A stretch of DNA of 64,000 bases, taken from contig NZ_JACXAA010000007.1 in NCBI RefSeq assembly GCF_014699035.1, forward strand, positions 124,001-188,000, read 5' to 3'. Both the position numbers and the translations under genes were made by a program. Shown one piece after another: positions 1-9,173 of this stretch; position 1 is the first letter of the stretch; each line of letters starts with the position of its first letter. The notes beneath the pieces were generated by a model. It ran no database searches, was not told where the DNA came from, and saw nothing but the letters and a program-made list of their open reading frames with translations. The DNA comes from Spirosoma validum. GTDB taxonomy: Bacteria > Bacteroidota > Bacteroidia > Cytophagales > Spirosomataceae.

Positions 1-1
1 T

Positions 2-130
2 GATAGTCAGCAAATTCATTCCTCACTGGGCAATGACACCACAGCTATTCAATACCTCAATGTGAAGCCTGCCGACATTCAGCGGCACATTGACGAAGCG
101 AACGCTATGGGTAGTCCCCTCGACTCCTGA
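2..130 (+). CDS. C-terminal end of an unidentified protein (partial, cut by window edge)
   Basis: An open frame enters from the left edge and ends at TGA 128-130, giving 42 residues that finish in AMGSPLDS. It lies just before the Spy-like gene, whose start is 8-26 bases after this stop, so the two are probably one operon. The composition is polar and I do not recognise the family. In this phylum small Spy-like proteins often follow an ECF sigma factor and a small membrane or anti-sigma protein; that this is such a protein is a guess from position only. Confidence 0.45.
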   Translation, partial: DSQQIHSSLGNDTTAIQYLNVKPADIQRHIDEANAMGSPLDS

Positions 131-137
131 TTTTAAC

Positions 138-593
138 ATGGTTAACTTTACCACAATGAGACACCTATGGATTGGTTGGCTGCTGAGTTTAATACTGATA
201 ACGCAGATAGCCCACGCACAGAATGAACTCAACGGCCGTCAGAAAATCGAATCAGCTAAGATTGGGATGATTACGAATCGACTGAATTTAACGACCGAAC
301 AGGCTCCCCAGTTTTGGGCCGTTTACAATGAGTACAATGCAAAAAAGCAGGAGTTGAACCGACGGATTCGGCAATTGAATAATGAACCGTCACGGAGCAA
401 CTTAAATAACAATCAACTTTTAGATGGCTTACGGGAAGTGAACGCCACCAAACAGAAACTGGCGGACCTTGATGATGAATACATGAGCCGCTTTCTGAAA
501 GTTATTAGCCCGGCGCAGCTGGCTGAGTTGTATAAAACCGAGCAGGTTTTTAATAAAATGTTGCTTAATCGGTTAAATAACCAGAACAATTAG
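138..593 (+). CDS. Spy/CpxP-like periplasmic protein
   Basis: Small exported helical protein of the Spy/CpxP/LTXXQ type, a family linked to periplasmic chaperone activity or metal and envelope-stress sensing. A signal peptide (MRHLWIGWLL... ending AHA-Q) precedes a charged, helical mature part. The LTxEQ signature is present as NLTTEQAPQFW, and long amphipathic helices rich in Gln, Asn, Arg and Lys follow. The ATG at 138 or the one at 156 is the likely start; the frame is open back to a TTG at 90, but that would overlap the preceding gene and put extra residues before the signal peptide. A strong terminator follows directly. The family call is by motif and layout; the exact role is unknown. 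Confidence 0.75.
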   Translation: MVNFTTMRHLWIGWLLSLILITQIAHAQNELNGRQKIESAKIGMITNRLNLTTEQAPQFWAVYNEYNAKKQELNRRIRQLNNEPSRSNLNNNQLLDGLREVNATKQKLADLDDEYMSRFLKVISPAQLAELYKTEQVFNKMLLNRLNNQNN

Positions 594-613
594 GGGTCAA
601 GAGTTGACCAAAG

Positions 614-649
614 AAAAAGCCTGACTTCTGATGAGGTCAGGCTTTTTTA
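614..649 (+). terminator. Rho-independent terminator after the Spy-like gene
   Basis: The stem AAGCCTGAC / GTCAGGCTT has a nine-base loop and is followed by a run of T. An A run on the left means it could also stop transcription coming from the right, that is from the end of the minus-strand sugar cluster. Confidence 0.85.
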
Positions 650-692
650 TACAACGTAGCGTGGACCGCTGATCCGTGGTCTACGCTATTTT

Positions 693-1856
693 TCAGTCGA
701 ATGTACCCGAAACGCCTGTGTCTTTCCAGCTTTTCGAAGCAGCGGAATCCAGAACGGCTTCGCATACTTTTTGGGTTGCCAGCGAATCTTTGAACGTTGG
801 GTTACAGGCTTTACCCGTTTCCAGACTTTTGAAAAAATCAGCCACCTGGTGAATAAAGCTGTGTTCGTAACCAATCCCTAAACCCGGTACCCACCACTTG
901 TCCATGTAGGGTTGATCGCCATCCGTTACGTGGACGGACCGCCAACCACGCACAATCCCTTCGTCGCGATGATCAAAATATTCAAGCCGGTTCAGGTCGT
1001 GCAGATCCCAGCGAATGGAAGCATTTTCACCATTGATTTCAAACGTATAGAGCGCTTTGTGCCCACGAGCGTAACGCGTTGACTCAAAAAGTCCCAGCGA
1101 ACCGTTTTCAAAATGGCAGTGGAAAATACAGGCGTCATCAATACCGACCGGTTCCACTTTGCCCGTTCCCTGGTGGAAACGTTCTTTCACAAACGTTTCC
1201 GTCACAGCTGATACGTCGGTGATGGCGCCGTTAAGCCACATGGCTGTGTCAATGCAATGTGCCAGCAGATCACCCGTTACGCCCGAACCGGCAGCCTCAA
1301 CATCCATCCGCCAGGTACCGGTGCCGCCCTGAGGCACGTCGGCGCTAATGGTCCAGTCTTGCAGGAAGTTAGCCCGGTAATGGAAAATTTTACCCAGCTT
1401 GCCCGAATCAATAATCTGCTTGGCTAAGGTAACGGCTGGTATGCGTCGGTAGTTATACCAAACCGTCGTTGCTACGCCTGCTTCTTCAGCGGCATCGACC
1501 ATCTTCTGGCCTTCTGCTATGTTGCGGGCAAGTGGCTTTTCACAAAGGATCATTTTACCCGCCTTAGCTGCCGCAATGGCAATTTCAGCGTGCGTATCGT
1601 TGGGTGTACAAATGTCTACCGCGTCGATATCGTCCCGTGCCACGAGCGCTTTCCAATCCGTTTCGATAGACTCGTAGCCCCACTGATCGGCAAAGGCCTG
1701 CACCTTCTCGGCGTTACGTGAACAAACCGCTTTTAAGACTGGCGTATACTCCAGTTCAGGGAAAAAATTAGGTACGCGATTATAGCCGTTGGAGTGCGTA
1801 CGGCCCATAAACCCGGTACCGATTAAGCCAATACGTATTTCTTTTTTTTGTGCCAT
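693..1856 (-). CDS. Gfo/Idh/MocA family NAD(P)-dependent oxidoreductase
   Basis: 387-residue sugar or cyclitol dehydrogenase of the Gfo/Idh/MocA family. The N-terminal Rossmann motif is GLIGTGFMG (residues 10-18), the family Lys motif is EKP (106-108), and the C-terminal half has the [11 protein letters not shown] stretch (about 195-205), where the family carries its substrate Asp and His. There is no signal peptide, so it is cytoplasmic. It is the last gene of the long minus-strand cluster, 48 bases after the sugar isomerase gene. In this setting it may oxidise or reduce a ring hydroxyl of a monosaccharide released by the upstream enzymes; the substrate cannot be read from sequence. Confidence 0.93.
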   Translation of the reverse strand: MAQKKEIRIGLIGTGFMGRTHSNGYNRVPNFFPELEYTPVLKAVCSRNAEKVQAFADQWGYESIETDWKALVARDDIDAVDICTPNDTHAEIAIAAAKAGKMILCEKPLARNIAEGQKMVDAAEEAGVATTVWYNYRRIPAVTLAKQIIDSGKLGKIFHYRANFLQDWTISADVPQGGTGTWRMDVEAAGSGVTGDLLAHCIDTAMWLNGAITDVSAVTETFVKERFHQGTGKVEPVGIDDACIFHCHFENGSLGLFESTRYARGHKALYTFEINGENASIRWDLHDLNRLEYFDHRDEGIVRGWRSVHVTDGDQPYMDKWWVPGLGIGYEHSFIHQVADFFKSLETGKACNPTFKDSLATQKVCEAVLDSAASKSWKDTGVSGTFD

Positions 1857-1877
1857 GTTTTATAGGGATAGGATTTT

Positions 1878-1903
1878 GTAGAGACGCAACTATGTGTCTC
1901 TAC
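1878..1903. repeat. Short palindrome GTAGAGAC...GTCTCTAC between isomerase and oxidoreductase genes
   Basis: Arms 1878-1888 and 1893-1903 pair over 11 bases with one G-T wobble and a four-base loop. GTAGAGACGCA-type palindromes are scattered through many Bacteroidota and cyanobacterial genomes. Here it fills most of the 48-bp gap, so it may also shape the mRNA between the two cistrons. Confidence 0.7.
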
Positions 1904-1904
1904 A

Positions 1905-2942
1905 TTATTTCTCTGCTTCGTACCAGCCGTGCTGCTGACGGACTTTAATCATGGTTGCCAGAATATCGTTCCAGGTTTGCTGGCTGGTCATTACGCTATT
2001 CGGGAACATACAACCGTCCCAGCAAATGTGTTTGAACGCTTTGGTCAGTTGACCATTTTCGTCGCGTAACCAGTAACCCGCATCGTGAACGACATCGAGT
2101 TTACCATTCGGGTCCAGCGCCTGACAGTGACGGCCGGTTTTGTCGTGCGAACCTGAGCCGAATACGGTTCCGTCATTCTGCGCTACGTGGAAATCGATTG
2201 TCCAGGGACGTAGTGCATTCGTCAAGGTACGTAGTGCCTCGCTTAGGGCTTTGCGATCATTCCAATCAAAATCGGGCGGCAGAATACGGTCCTGCTCGCG
2301 GTTATAGCCCATTGTATACAGCAACGTGTGCGCCATGTCAGCCTGGAAACCCATATTCGGGCGATCAACTAATTCCAGCGTTTCGAGCATGGTTTTCCAA
2401 CTGTGCATACCACCCCAGCAGATTTCACCCTCGGCTGCCAGTTTTTCGCCGTAATCAGCCGCTACGTCGCAGGCTTCCCGAAAAGTTTGAGCAATCAGTT
2501 TAGAGTTTCCCGACGGATCAGCATCCCAGGCTGTGGGCGACGTAGACGAATCAATCCGCACAACGCCACTTGGCCGAATACCAAGCTCCGTAAGTTTCTG
2601 ACCGATATGACACGCTTTACGTACCATGTCGACGAACGTTGTTCGTTCTTCTTTCGTACCCATAGCTGAGCCGCCCCAGATCGGTGCAACCAGCGAGCCG
2701 ATTTTCAAATTATAGCCCCCAACTTTATCAACTAGTTTTTTGATCTCGTCATCCGACATATTGACGTCCAGATGTTCGAACAAAGCGAGATCGACGCCAT
2801 CAAATTTCACGCCATCGACCTCAGCACCAGCGGTCATTTCCAGCATGGTATCGAATGGAACAACCGGTTCGGAGTCGGGGCCTTTTCCAACGACACCCGG
2901 CCACATTGCGTTGTGGAGCTTTGGATAATTATTCTCGTTCAT
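1905..2942 (-). CDS. Sugar phosphate isomerase/epimerase family TIM-barrel protein
   Basis: 345 residues from the ATG at 2942 (start of MNENNYPKL); the frame continues upstream without an ATG and that part looks non-coding. The protein fits the xylose-isomerase-like TIM barrel family (AP_endonuc_2), whose members isomerise or epimerise sugars and cyclitols at a divalent metal. Candidate metal ligands are in [10 protein letters not shown] (Glu), GFQADMAHT (Asp/His) and [10 protein letters not shown] (His). No signal peptide is seen. It lies between the cupin and the Gfo/Idh/MocA genes, a grouping repeatedly seen in keto-sugar and inositol-type catabolism. Family is sure, substrate unknown. Confidence 0.88.
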   Translation of the reverse strand: MNENNYPKLHNAMWPGVVGKGPDSEPVVPFDTMLEMTAGAEVDGVKFDGVDLALFEHLDVNMSDDEIKKLVDKVGGYNLKIGSLVAPIWGGSAMGTKEERTTFVDMVRKACHIGQKLTELGIRPSGVVRIDSSTSPTAWDADPSGNSKLIAQTFREACDVAADYGEKLAAEGEICWGGMHSWKTMLETLELVDRPNMGFQADMAHTLLYTMGYNREQDRILPPDFDWNDRKALSEALRTLTNALRPWTIDFHVAQNDGTVFGSGSHDKTGRHCQALDPNGKLDVVHDAGYWLRDENGQLTKAFKHICWDGCMFPNSVMTSQQTWNDILATMIKVRQQHGWYEAEK

Positions 2943-2975
2943 GAAGGTATTATGGTTTAAGGTTTTACTTGTGCC

Positions 2976-3069
2976 GTCGGTTACTATAACCGACAAGTGA
3001 GGTTTCTTAAAACCGGGTCTGATTACTCAGTTCGGTTTTAAGAATTGCAACGGCGAACCGTCCTCACTT
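2976..3069. repeat. Nested palindromes between cupin and isomerase genes
   Basis: Three perfect inverted pairs are packed into 94 bases: GTCGGTT/AACCGAC (2976-2982, 2988-2994), AAGTGAGG/CCTCACTT (2995-3002, 3062-3069) and, inside the latter, TTCTTAAAACCG/CGGTTTTAAGAA (3004-3015, 3033-3044). The TTCTTAA core resembles the palindrome at 20789-20877, so the two may belong to one dispersed family. Confidence 0.7.
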
Positions 3070-3099
3070 ATCAAATTTAAGAATCCAACACCACTCAGT

Positions 3100-4368
3100 T
3101 TATAACACTAGATCTGGATTCATTGGGCCGAAGTGTTTCAGCATGACAATAGGATCGGTCGATGAGAGATTCGTAATAACGACGCCTTCCAGAGCCGCTT
3201 TTTCGCTGACGAAGAACTCATCATTTGTCAGTTGACCGTAGCGAATCATCGTTGGGGTTTCGATATCCCAGTCACCCATTTTGCCGTGGCCTTGCATCAT
3301 AATCAGGCCATAAGCAGCACTGTCTTTAATGGTTACAGTTTGGCCAGGAAAAACGGTTAATTCTTTGGCACTGAACGCTTCGTTTTTATAGCAAACCCAT
3401 ACTTCGCTATAGCCTTCGGTTTGTATCGTCTCATGGACCGGCTTGGGACGCATAAACCGATTGGCCATCATTTGTGGGTCCGTGTTTAATTCCCAGTCGA
3501 TGGCTTCCATCAGCTGATCATAGTCTCCGATACGTTCTTTGGGCGTACCGTTCCAGAGCAGTTCTTCCGGAATGATCGCTTCGTTTACCAGCGACTGATA
3601 CATGGCGAAAACGTCAGAGGCTTTCTGTGGCTCGTAGGTACATAGACTACCCGGCGCGTGAAGCAGGCCAGGCGGTACGTCCCAACCCGTTCCCGGTTCG
3701 AGCCGATACGCTGACGAATAATTTGTGATTTTATTATCGCCTTTGGTAAAATTCATCAGGCACTCTTTGATCTGCTCTTTTGTGGTACCGGGCGCAATGC
3801 CGATAAATGTGTAGGGGAAATCTCCGCCGTGGTTGTTGACCTGGGGTGGGAAATAATACGCTTCCGGTTTACCCAGTTGCCCGATCAAAGCTGCCTGCTC
3901 GTCGTTATGATGCAGGTGATGCGGCAATGGTCCCATGTTATCGAAGAACTTGGAATACATTGGCCAACCCTTGTATTCATCCCAAAGACGGTCACCAATC
4001 AGTTCGCCTTTCAGCTCTTCAACGGCGTCTTTCAGCAAAAACTGATGTTCTTTGCCGTCTTCATCGGTGAAAACGATATGACTTAAGCCTTCATTTTCAC
4101 CGGTTAGGGGGCCATTCTTGGCAGGTGTAGTCGACGAGAACCAGCGTTCGTCAATACCACCCCGTTCACCACCCAATACGTAGTAATCGTCGGGGTGAAG
4201 TTTGATACGTCGACCCGGCACGCAGAATGATCGGGGAACCCAGGTTGGAGTCAGTCGAAAAATGCCTTTCCCTTGTTCTAATGCCTTGCTGGCCAGACTT
4301 ACTGCTGAGGTTGTTTCCATACGAATTAGTGTTACTGTACTTGGGTTTAATGGACCGCCGATTCTCAT
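3100..4368 (-). CDS. Cupin-fold protein, mannose-6-phosphate-isomerase-like
   Basis: 422-residue cytoplasmic protein with two likely cupin halves. The first has a His-rich metal motif (PHHLHHNDEQ), followed by a Tyr- and Gly-rich strand region and the typical cupin stretch VPPGLLHAPGSL; the second half has VFPGQTVTIKDS and GLIMMQGHG. The layout recalls type I phosphomannose isomerases and lyxose isomerases but is not a standard ManA. It lies 47 bases after the DUF4432 gene and is followed by a TIM-barrel isomerase gene, which fits a sugar-isomerising role. The N-terminus could instead begin at Met17. Superfamily is well supported; the reaction is inferred. Confidence 0.75.
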   Translation of the reverse strand: MRIGGPLNPSTVTLIRMETTSAVSLASKALEQGKGIFRLTPTWVPRSFCVPGRRIKLHPDDYYVLGGERGGIDERWFSSTTPAKNGPLTGENEGLSHIVFTDEDGKEHQFLLKDAVEELKGELIGDRLWDEYKGWPMYSKFFDNMGPLPHHLHHNDEQAALIGQLGKPEAYYFPPQVNNHGGDFPYTFIGIAPGTTKEQIKECLMNFTKGDNKITNYSSAYRLEPGTGWDVPPGLLHAPGSLCTYEPQKASDVFAMYQSLVNEAIIPEELLWNGTPKERIGDYDQLMEAIDWELNTDPQMMANRFMRPKPVHETIQTEGYSEVWVCYKNEAFSAKELTVFPGQTVTIKDSAAYGLIMMQGHGKMGDWDIETPTMIRYGQLTNDEFFVSEKAALEGVVITNLSSTDPIVMLKHFGPMNPDLVL

Positions 4369-4415
4369 GATTGTTAAGATTTTATAAGATCTTAATCATC
4401 ATAAGAACCGGCAGT

Positions 4416-5528
4416 CTATGTCTGTTGTATTTTCAAAAATTCACCAATTGCAGCCTGTTCCGTTAGAATCTCCAGTTCCAGATCATACGTCCGGGTTCCT
4501 CCGGGTTCCAGAAACAGGAGTTCGTTACGTTCGCGGGCCTTGGCCTGGCCAATAAGTGGATTGGTAGCGGGTTCGAGACCCGTTACGTATTCGCCCTTGC
4601 CCCAGTGCTGCCAGTTGATAAACCAGGGAAGTTGAGACTTCTGAAACCTCAACGCCAGTGCTACGCCGAGTTGAGCGTTATGCAGACCGACTGTGCAAAG
4701 CCCTGAACTATCGGGCGTAACATCAATCGACGCAACAGCCTCACCCGTACCATTATGATCCTCCAAAGGAGCCGGGCACTTTTTGAAATCGTTGCCTTCG
4801 CGGAAGATTCGATCATTGATACCACCTTCGCGCGCTTCCCAGTTTCCCTTCCAGATAATGTCAGTCCCTTCATCGACCAGCGGCCAACCGAAGTTGAAAT
4901 GATATAACAACATGTGGGGCGCCGACGTATTACCGCGATTTGTTACTTCGTCATGAATCCGAATAGTAGGCTGGCCTATAGTGCCGGATATGGTCCGTTT
5001 CAATTCCAGACTGGGACCAAATATTTTCGTTTCTTTGATACGTCCCGTAATGCTCATTTCCAGCTTACCCAACATTGGATCAGGCTGAATAATGGATTCG
5101 ATCTCGGCCGGACTATTACTGATTTTCCCGTGTACTCCCCGCTCCCCGAACGCATCCGTTTCAGGACCACCTACATGCGAAAGACCACAGGTTATCAACA
5201 ACCCACCGCCGAAGGTTCTGAGCCAGTCAGCGCCTTTGTCTGAAAAAGGTTCGGGTGGAGTTATGCCTGTATGGTTTAACCAGGCCAAACTGTGCTGGTT
5301 GTAAAAGGCATCGAAAATATCCATCGCCCGGTCCAGGACGACTTTATAACGGAAACCCGTTCCGGTATTGATCCAGGCGATGCGGGTGCCTCGTCCGATC
5401 CCATTGTCTAAAATGGAGGTTTCTATGCCGCCAATCTGGGCCGGATTGCCTACTTTATCTTTCCAGGGTTGTTGTGTCAAAACAGCGTCTTTTTCACCCC
5501 TTAATCCCCTGAAGGGAACTTTGCTCAC
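4416..5528 (-). CDS. DUF4432 / aldose-epimerase-like protein
   Basis: 370 residues resembling the DUF4432 branch of the galactose mutarotase-like fold; the landmarks are GGIETSILDNG, NTGTGFRYKVVLDRAMDI, the HMLLYHFNFGWP motif with its conserved His residues, and GLEPATNPLIG near the C-terminus. The expected role is anomer or epimer interconversion of a sugar in the cytoplasm; there is no signal peptide. The start used is the GTG at 5526-5528. The first about 12 codons (MSKVPFRGLRGE) are read from one arm of an intergenic palindrome (5496-5563), so the ancestral start may have been near the WKDKVGNPAQIGG stretch. Confidence 0.83.
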   Translation of the reverse strand: MSKVPFRGLRGEKDAVLTQQPWKDKVGNPAQIGGIETSILDNGIGRGTRIAWINTGTGFRYKVVLDRAMDIFDAFYNQHSLAWLNHTGITPPEPFSDKGADWLRTFGGGLLITCGLSHVGGPETDAFGERGVHGKISNSPAEIESIIQPDPMLGKLEMSITGRIKETKIFGPSLELKRTISGTIGQPTIRIHDEVTNRGNTSAPHMLLYHFNFGWPLVDEGTDIIWKGNWEAREGGINDRIFREGNDFKKCPAPLEDHNGTGEAVASIDVTPDSSGLCTVGLHNAQLGVALALRFQKSQLPWFINWQHWGKGEYVTGLEPATNPLIGQAKARERNELLFLEPGGTRTYDLELEILTEQAAIGEFLKIQQT

Positions 5529-5563
5529 ACGTAGGCTAAGTTCCTTTCAGGGGATTAAGGGGT
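5496..5563. repeat. Inverted repeat overlapping the DUF4432 start codon
   Basis: The 26-base arms 5496-5521 and 5538-5563 match with one mismatch around a 16-base loop. The left arm is inside the annotated N-terminal coding region of the DUF4432 gene and the GTG start is in the loop. In mRNA this hairpin would sequester the start region. Confidence 0.8.
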
Positions 5564-5573
5564 ATTTCATTTT

Positions 5574-6365
5574 CTACATTTCTTTCAGCATCAAATTCCG
5601 GTACTGTACCTTCATGGGTGGTCCTACGTGTACCTGTACACCCAACAGACCTTTCGCTTTGCCGTTGACGGTATCGTCGTCGGTTACGTCGCTCATCAGT
5701 ACGTCGTTGATATAATGCTGTAAGTGATTACCTTTTATAACCAGATGAAACGTATTCCAGTCGCCGGGTTTAATCAAGGTTTTGAGCGAATCCGAGCTGC
5801 CGAGAGAGCCCACTACGTTCATACCCGTCCAAGCATTTCTACTAACCTTCGCCCGAATGGCTTCTGGCGTATTTTCACCAGTATAAGGAGCAATGGTTGT
5901 TTTCTGACCACGATACGCTAACGTGGTCCGTTTACGCTCTTCGTAGTTCTGACCTGTATAGTTATTTTTACCATCGATGTCGGCCTGATAACCGCGTAAC
6001 GCAAACGGTACGTCAGTCAGCTGATCGCTACGGTAATTGATGCCTGAGTTACCAGCTTCTGTAATCTTGAATTCACCTTTAAACTCAAAATCGGCAGGTT
6101 CACCACCTTTCCAGATAATGAAATTATTGGTTTTCAGCAACGTACTAGGTGTAATCTCACCCGTTAAGTTTCCGTCTTCCACCTTCCAGTACGTAGGATC
6201 ACCGTCCCAGCCTTTAAGGGTCTTCCCATCGAAGATCTGTACATAGCCGTCTTTTTTACTCTTCTTACTCTGCCCTACACAAGACGTCTCAATACTACCA
6301 GTCAATATGACCGTCAGCATGAGTCCTATCGGAAGGAATTTGCTATTCATTTTTGTCAGCATCAT
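5574..6365 (-). CDS. DUF1080 family protein (3-keto-disaccharide hydrolase type), exported
   Basis: 263 residues. The N-terminal hydrophobic segment (FLPIGLMLTVILTG) with a Cys at residue 29 suggests export, possibly as a lipoprotein, though the lipobox (IETSC) is poor. Family landmarks are the GWDGDPTYWKVEDGNLTGE strand start, the FEFKGEFKI strand and GNSGINYRS, followed by the later WNTFHLVIKGNHLQHYING-like lectin-fold strands. DUF1080 is a concanavalin-like fold now named 3-keto-disaccharide hydrolase; its members cleave glycosides already oxidised at C3. Its position after a heme dehydrogenase-like protein and before DUF4432, cupin and isomerase genes fits that pathway. The start could also be Met6 (6350). 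Confidence 0.88.
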   Translation of the reverse strand: MMLTKMNSKFLPIGLMLTVILTGSIETSCVGQSKKSKKDGYVQIFDGKTLKGWDGDPTYWKVEDGNLTGEITPSTLLKTNNFIIWKGGEPADFEFKGEFKITEAGNSGINYRSDQLTDVPFALRGYQADIDGKNNYTGQNYEERKRTTLAYRGQKTTIAPYTGENTPEAIRAKVSRNAWTGMNVVGSLGSSDSLKTLIKPGDWNTFHLVIKGNHLQHYINDVLMSDVTDDDTVNGKAKGLLGVQVHVGPPMKVQYRNLMLKEM

Positions 6366-6395
6366 GATTCTGTTTTGTAAATGTCAGGCTGTTTG

Positions 6396-6484
6396 TTTTT
6401 TGTCATGCTGACGTAGGAAGCATCTTCTGTAGCTGGATAAATAGTCTCACCCGAAGATGCTTCCTACGTCAGCATGACAAAAAA
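6396..6484. repeat. Perfect 32-bp inverted repeat
   Basis: Arms 6396-6427 and 6453-6484 are perfect complements separated by 25 bases. The core GTCATGCTGACGTAGGAAGC with its GAAGCATCT edge resembles a motif widespread between genes in Bacteroidota. It fills most of the gap between the cytochrome and DUF1080 genes. T/A runs at both ends make it a possible bidirectional terminator or attenuator. Confidence 0.9.
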
Positions 6485-6497
6485 GTAACCCGGCTAT

Positions 6498-9173
6498 TTA
6501 TTTCCCACCTGATTTATATACTTCATTTTTCTCATTACCGCCAGACTTAAGATAAGCCATCAGGTCTCTGAGCTCCTGCGGATTCAGGCTATTAATCAGT
6601 CCAGGATACATGATTGACTCAGGCGAATACCGCTTCGACGTAACGTCTTTCTTCGGAATTTTGCGGAGTTCATTAGCGGCAAATGGATTCTGAGAAATCG
6701 AATAGTTTGTATTGTCTTCATTCACTAATCGACCGACAACCGATTGGCCATTTTTCAGCACAAAGACCGTCGAAGCGTATTGATCGGAAACCGCTTTGCT
6801 CGGATTGATAATGGCGTCCAGAATATCCTTATTTGAGAAACGGGTTCCGAGCTGAGTAAGATCAGGACCGATGTCTCCGCCAGACCCCTGCATAGCATGG
6901 CAATTACCACACAGAATTGCTCCGTAGATTTTCTTACCTGTCTCAAAATCCAGCGCTGTCTTTCCGCTATCGACTGCCGCCACGGCATTGTCCAGTGACC
7001 AGCGTCGGCCCGGTCCTTTAGGTGTATACCCTGTTTGGGCAATATCATTTCCGTTACTTGTCAGCAGATCAGCACCCGACATTTTATTATACTTATCGAA
7101 CTGATCTTTTGGTACGTGGGCCAGCGCCAGTTTCCGGGCTCTGTCGATAAAGCCAACGTAGCTCCGTCCACCCTCATATTTGAAGGCATTGCCGAACCAG
7201 CTGAAGTATTTATCCCGAAGCGCTGGCGTCCAGCCATTTTCTGCCCGGCTCATCATTACGGCGTAGTACGTTTGCTGAAGTGGTGGCACTTTCGCCAGCA
7301 TCTTGGCGATGTCCATCCCGTATTGTGGATTACGCAGAATCAGATCAGAGGACGCTGTAGTTGTTTCCAGACCTAAATCCTTCATACCCGGCTCAGTTTT
7401 CAGATCCATCAGTGCCAGCGTTTTATTTACAACATCGGGTGCTTCCAGGTAAATCAGATCTTTGCTGAGACCACGGTTCAACAGCGCGTTTTTTGCCGGA
7501 TAATGCGGATTCAGATAGGCAACGATTTTTGCTTTATCAGCCGCTTCAGGCGCACCCATTCGCAAGAAAATCAGTTCGAAGGCACGTAACAGATCAAATT
7601 GCTGAGACTCAGGCAATTTGTCATAATTAATTTTCAACAACGTAGCGATGGCTTTACTTTTCAGATCAGTACTCCCTTGACGGGCCAGCGCTACAATGGC
7701 TTGAGTTGCGCGTTGTGGATCGGTTTCGGCCAGTGCTTTCTCCTGCCATTGCGCCACCGGCTGATGTTCAACGGCAATGCGAGCGGCATAGCGAACAAAA
7801 CGGTCCGGGTGGTTCAGGTTAGGCCAGGCAGCAGCAATAGCAGCAGGATTTGCTCCTTCATGGAACTTCTCCAGGCTGGTTCTCAGCTTGTGTTCTGCAG
7901 TCAAATTGGGTGTTGGAGCCGTAGTCGCTTCGTTGCCCGCATAATAAACCCGATATAAGTCAGATTCCAGACGACGTCCGCCGGTCAGGAAATACATCGC
8001 TCCGTCAGGGCCTATAAATCCATCCGTTAATGGTAGTGGGGTCCCTGAAATAAACTCTTCTCGTTCGCCCTCATACGTAGCACCTTTGGGCTTCATGTGG
8101 ATGGAATAAATGATCCCGAAACTCCAGTCAAAGGCAAAGATGGACTGACGATATTTTTGCGGGAATTTAGCATTCAACCCCGACATTACGTTCGTCGGCG
8201 ATCCCTGACCAATGTTTACGACTGGCGGCAGGTTATCCGGATTGCCGGGTAGCCATTTACTATCGCCCGTACGCCAGCCAAATTCAGCACCGCTGGGAAC
8301 ATGGCAAATTCGAGTCGGACGATACCAGGGCAGACCAAAGTCCCACTCCATGTCCGAATCATAGGTAAACAAATCTCCGGCTTCGTTAAAGGCAATATCA
8401 AACTCATTTCGGAAACCCGCACCCATCAGCTCCCAGCGTTTCCCTTCGGGATCGATTTTAGCAATCCAGCCACCCGGCGCGTAGCGGTCGTTCGCGTGGC
8501 CTCGTGGGTCTTTGATCAACGGAAACAGGTTATCTTCTTTCCAGTTCGATGGTAACCGATACGCATCCATTTCCGGTACGTCGGTATGGTTACCCGAACA
8601 TACGTAAAGTGATTGCTTGTCGGGCGACATGACGATACTGTGTGGTCCGTGTTCGCCCTCCCCTTTCAATTCTTTCAGCATCGTTACTTTATCGAACTGA
8701 TCGTCGCCGTCGGTATCCTGCAGTCGGTATAAGCCGCTGGGCTTGGGGAACTGCTTGCTGGGCCGATTATTGACCATTACGTATAGGCTATTGAACGCAT
8801 ACAGCAACCCATGCGCATAGCCCATTTTAGCACTAGTATCCTTGCTAATCACCAGCTTTTCAACAGTTGGCTGAGTCGAACCCGAACCGATAGCCGGTAT
8901 TTTTAATCGATAAAGACCACCGTACTGATCGGATGCAATCATACGACCTTTATCGTCGAACGTCATCGATACCCAGGACCCTTCGTGATTTTCTGAGATA
9001 CTGTACAGATGTTCCGCCTTAAAACCGGGCTGAAGCTTGAGTTTGTCGACTTTAGGGTTCTCGGCTCCCTGTCGGTTATTTTCCGGGTAGTGTAAGCCGA
9101 CCCAGGATGCGCCGACCAGAACTAGCGCCGATACCGCTAATCCGAGTTTAGCTTTGTTGAATTGAGAAAGCAT
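6498..9173 (-). CDS. Propeller / HEAT-repeat / cytochrome c fusion (PVC-type membrane-bound dehydrogenase-like)
   Basis: 891 residues with a signal anchor (about residues 10-27, LGLAVSALVLVGASWVGL). Next comes a beta-propeller of the sugar/sorbosone dehydrogenase kind (KLKPGF-like KLQPGFKAEHLY near 45, then GLYRLKIPAIG, GHANDRYAPGGW, GAGFRNEFDIAFN, GFIGPDGAMYFL). A helical HEAT-like middle (about 430-690) follows, then a C-terminal class I cytochrome c with CGNCH at 755-759. Such proteins are common in Planctomycetes and Verrucomicrobia and occur in Bacteroidota sugar clusters. It probably oxidises a carbohydrate outside the inner membrane and passes electrons on through heme. The substrate is not known. 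Confidence 0.87.
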   Translation of the reverse strand: MLSQFNKAKLGLAVSALVLVGASWVGLHYPENNRQGAENPKVDKLKLQPGFKAEHLYSISENHEGSWVSMTFDDKGRMIASDQYGGLYRLKIPAIGSGSTQPTVEKLVISKDTSAKMGYAHGLLYAFNSLYVMVNNRPSKQFPKPSGLYRLQDTDGDDQFDKVTMLKELKGEGEHGPHSIVMSPDKQSLYVCSGNHTDVPEMDAYRLPSNWKEDNLFPLIKDPRGHANDRYAPGGWIAKIDPEGKRWELMGAGFRNEFDIAFNEAGDLFTYDSDMEWDFGLPWYRPTRICHVPSGAEFGWRTGDSKWLPGNPDNLPPVVNIGQGSPTNVMSGLNAKFPQKYRQSIFAFDWSFGIIYSIHMKPKGATYEGEREEFISGTPLPLTDGFIGPDGAMYFLTGGRRLESDLYRVYYAGNEATTAPTPNLTAEHKLRTSLEKFHEGANPAAIAAAWPNLNHPDRFVRYAARIAVEHQPVAQWQEKALAETDPQRATQAIVALARQGSTDLKSKAIATLLKINYDKLPESQQFDLLRAFELIFLRMGAPEAADKAKIVAYLNPHYPAKNALLNRGLSKDLIYLEAPDVVNKTLALMDLKTEPGMKDLGLETTTASSDLILRNPQYGMDIAKMLAKVPPLQQTYYAVMMSRAENGWTPALRDKYFSWFGNAFKYEGGRSYVGFIDRARKLALAHVPKDQFDKYNKMSGADLLTSNGNDIAQTGYTPKGPGRRWSLDNAVAAVDSGKTALDFETGKKIYGAILCGNCHAMQGSGGDIGPDLTQLGTRFSNKDILDAIINPSKAVSDQYASTVFVLKNGQSVVGRLVNEDNTNYSISQNPFAANELRKIPKKDVTSKRYSPESIMYPGLINSLNPQELRDLMAYLKSGGNEKNEVYKSGGK

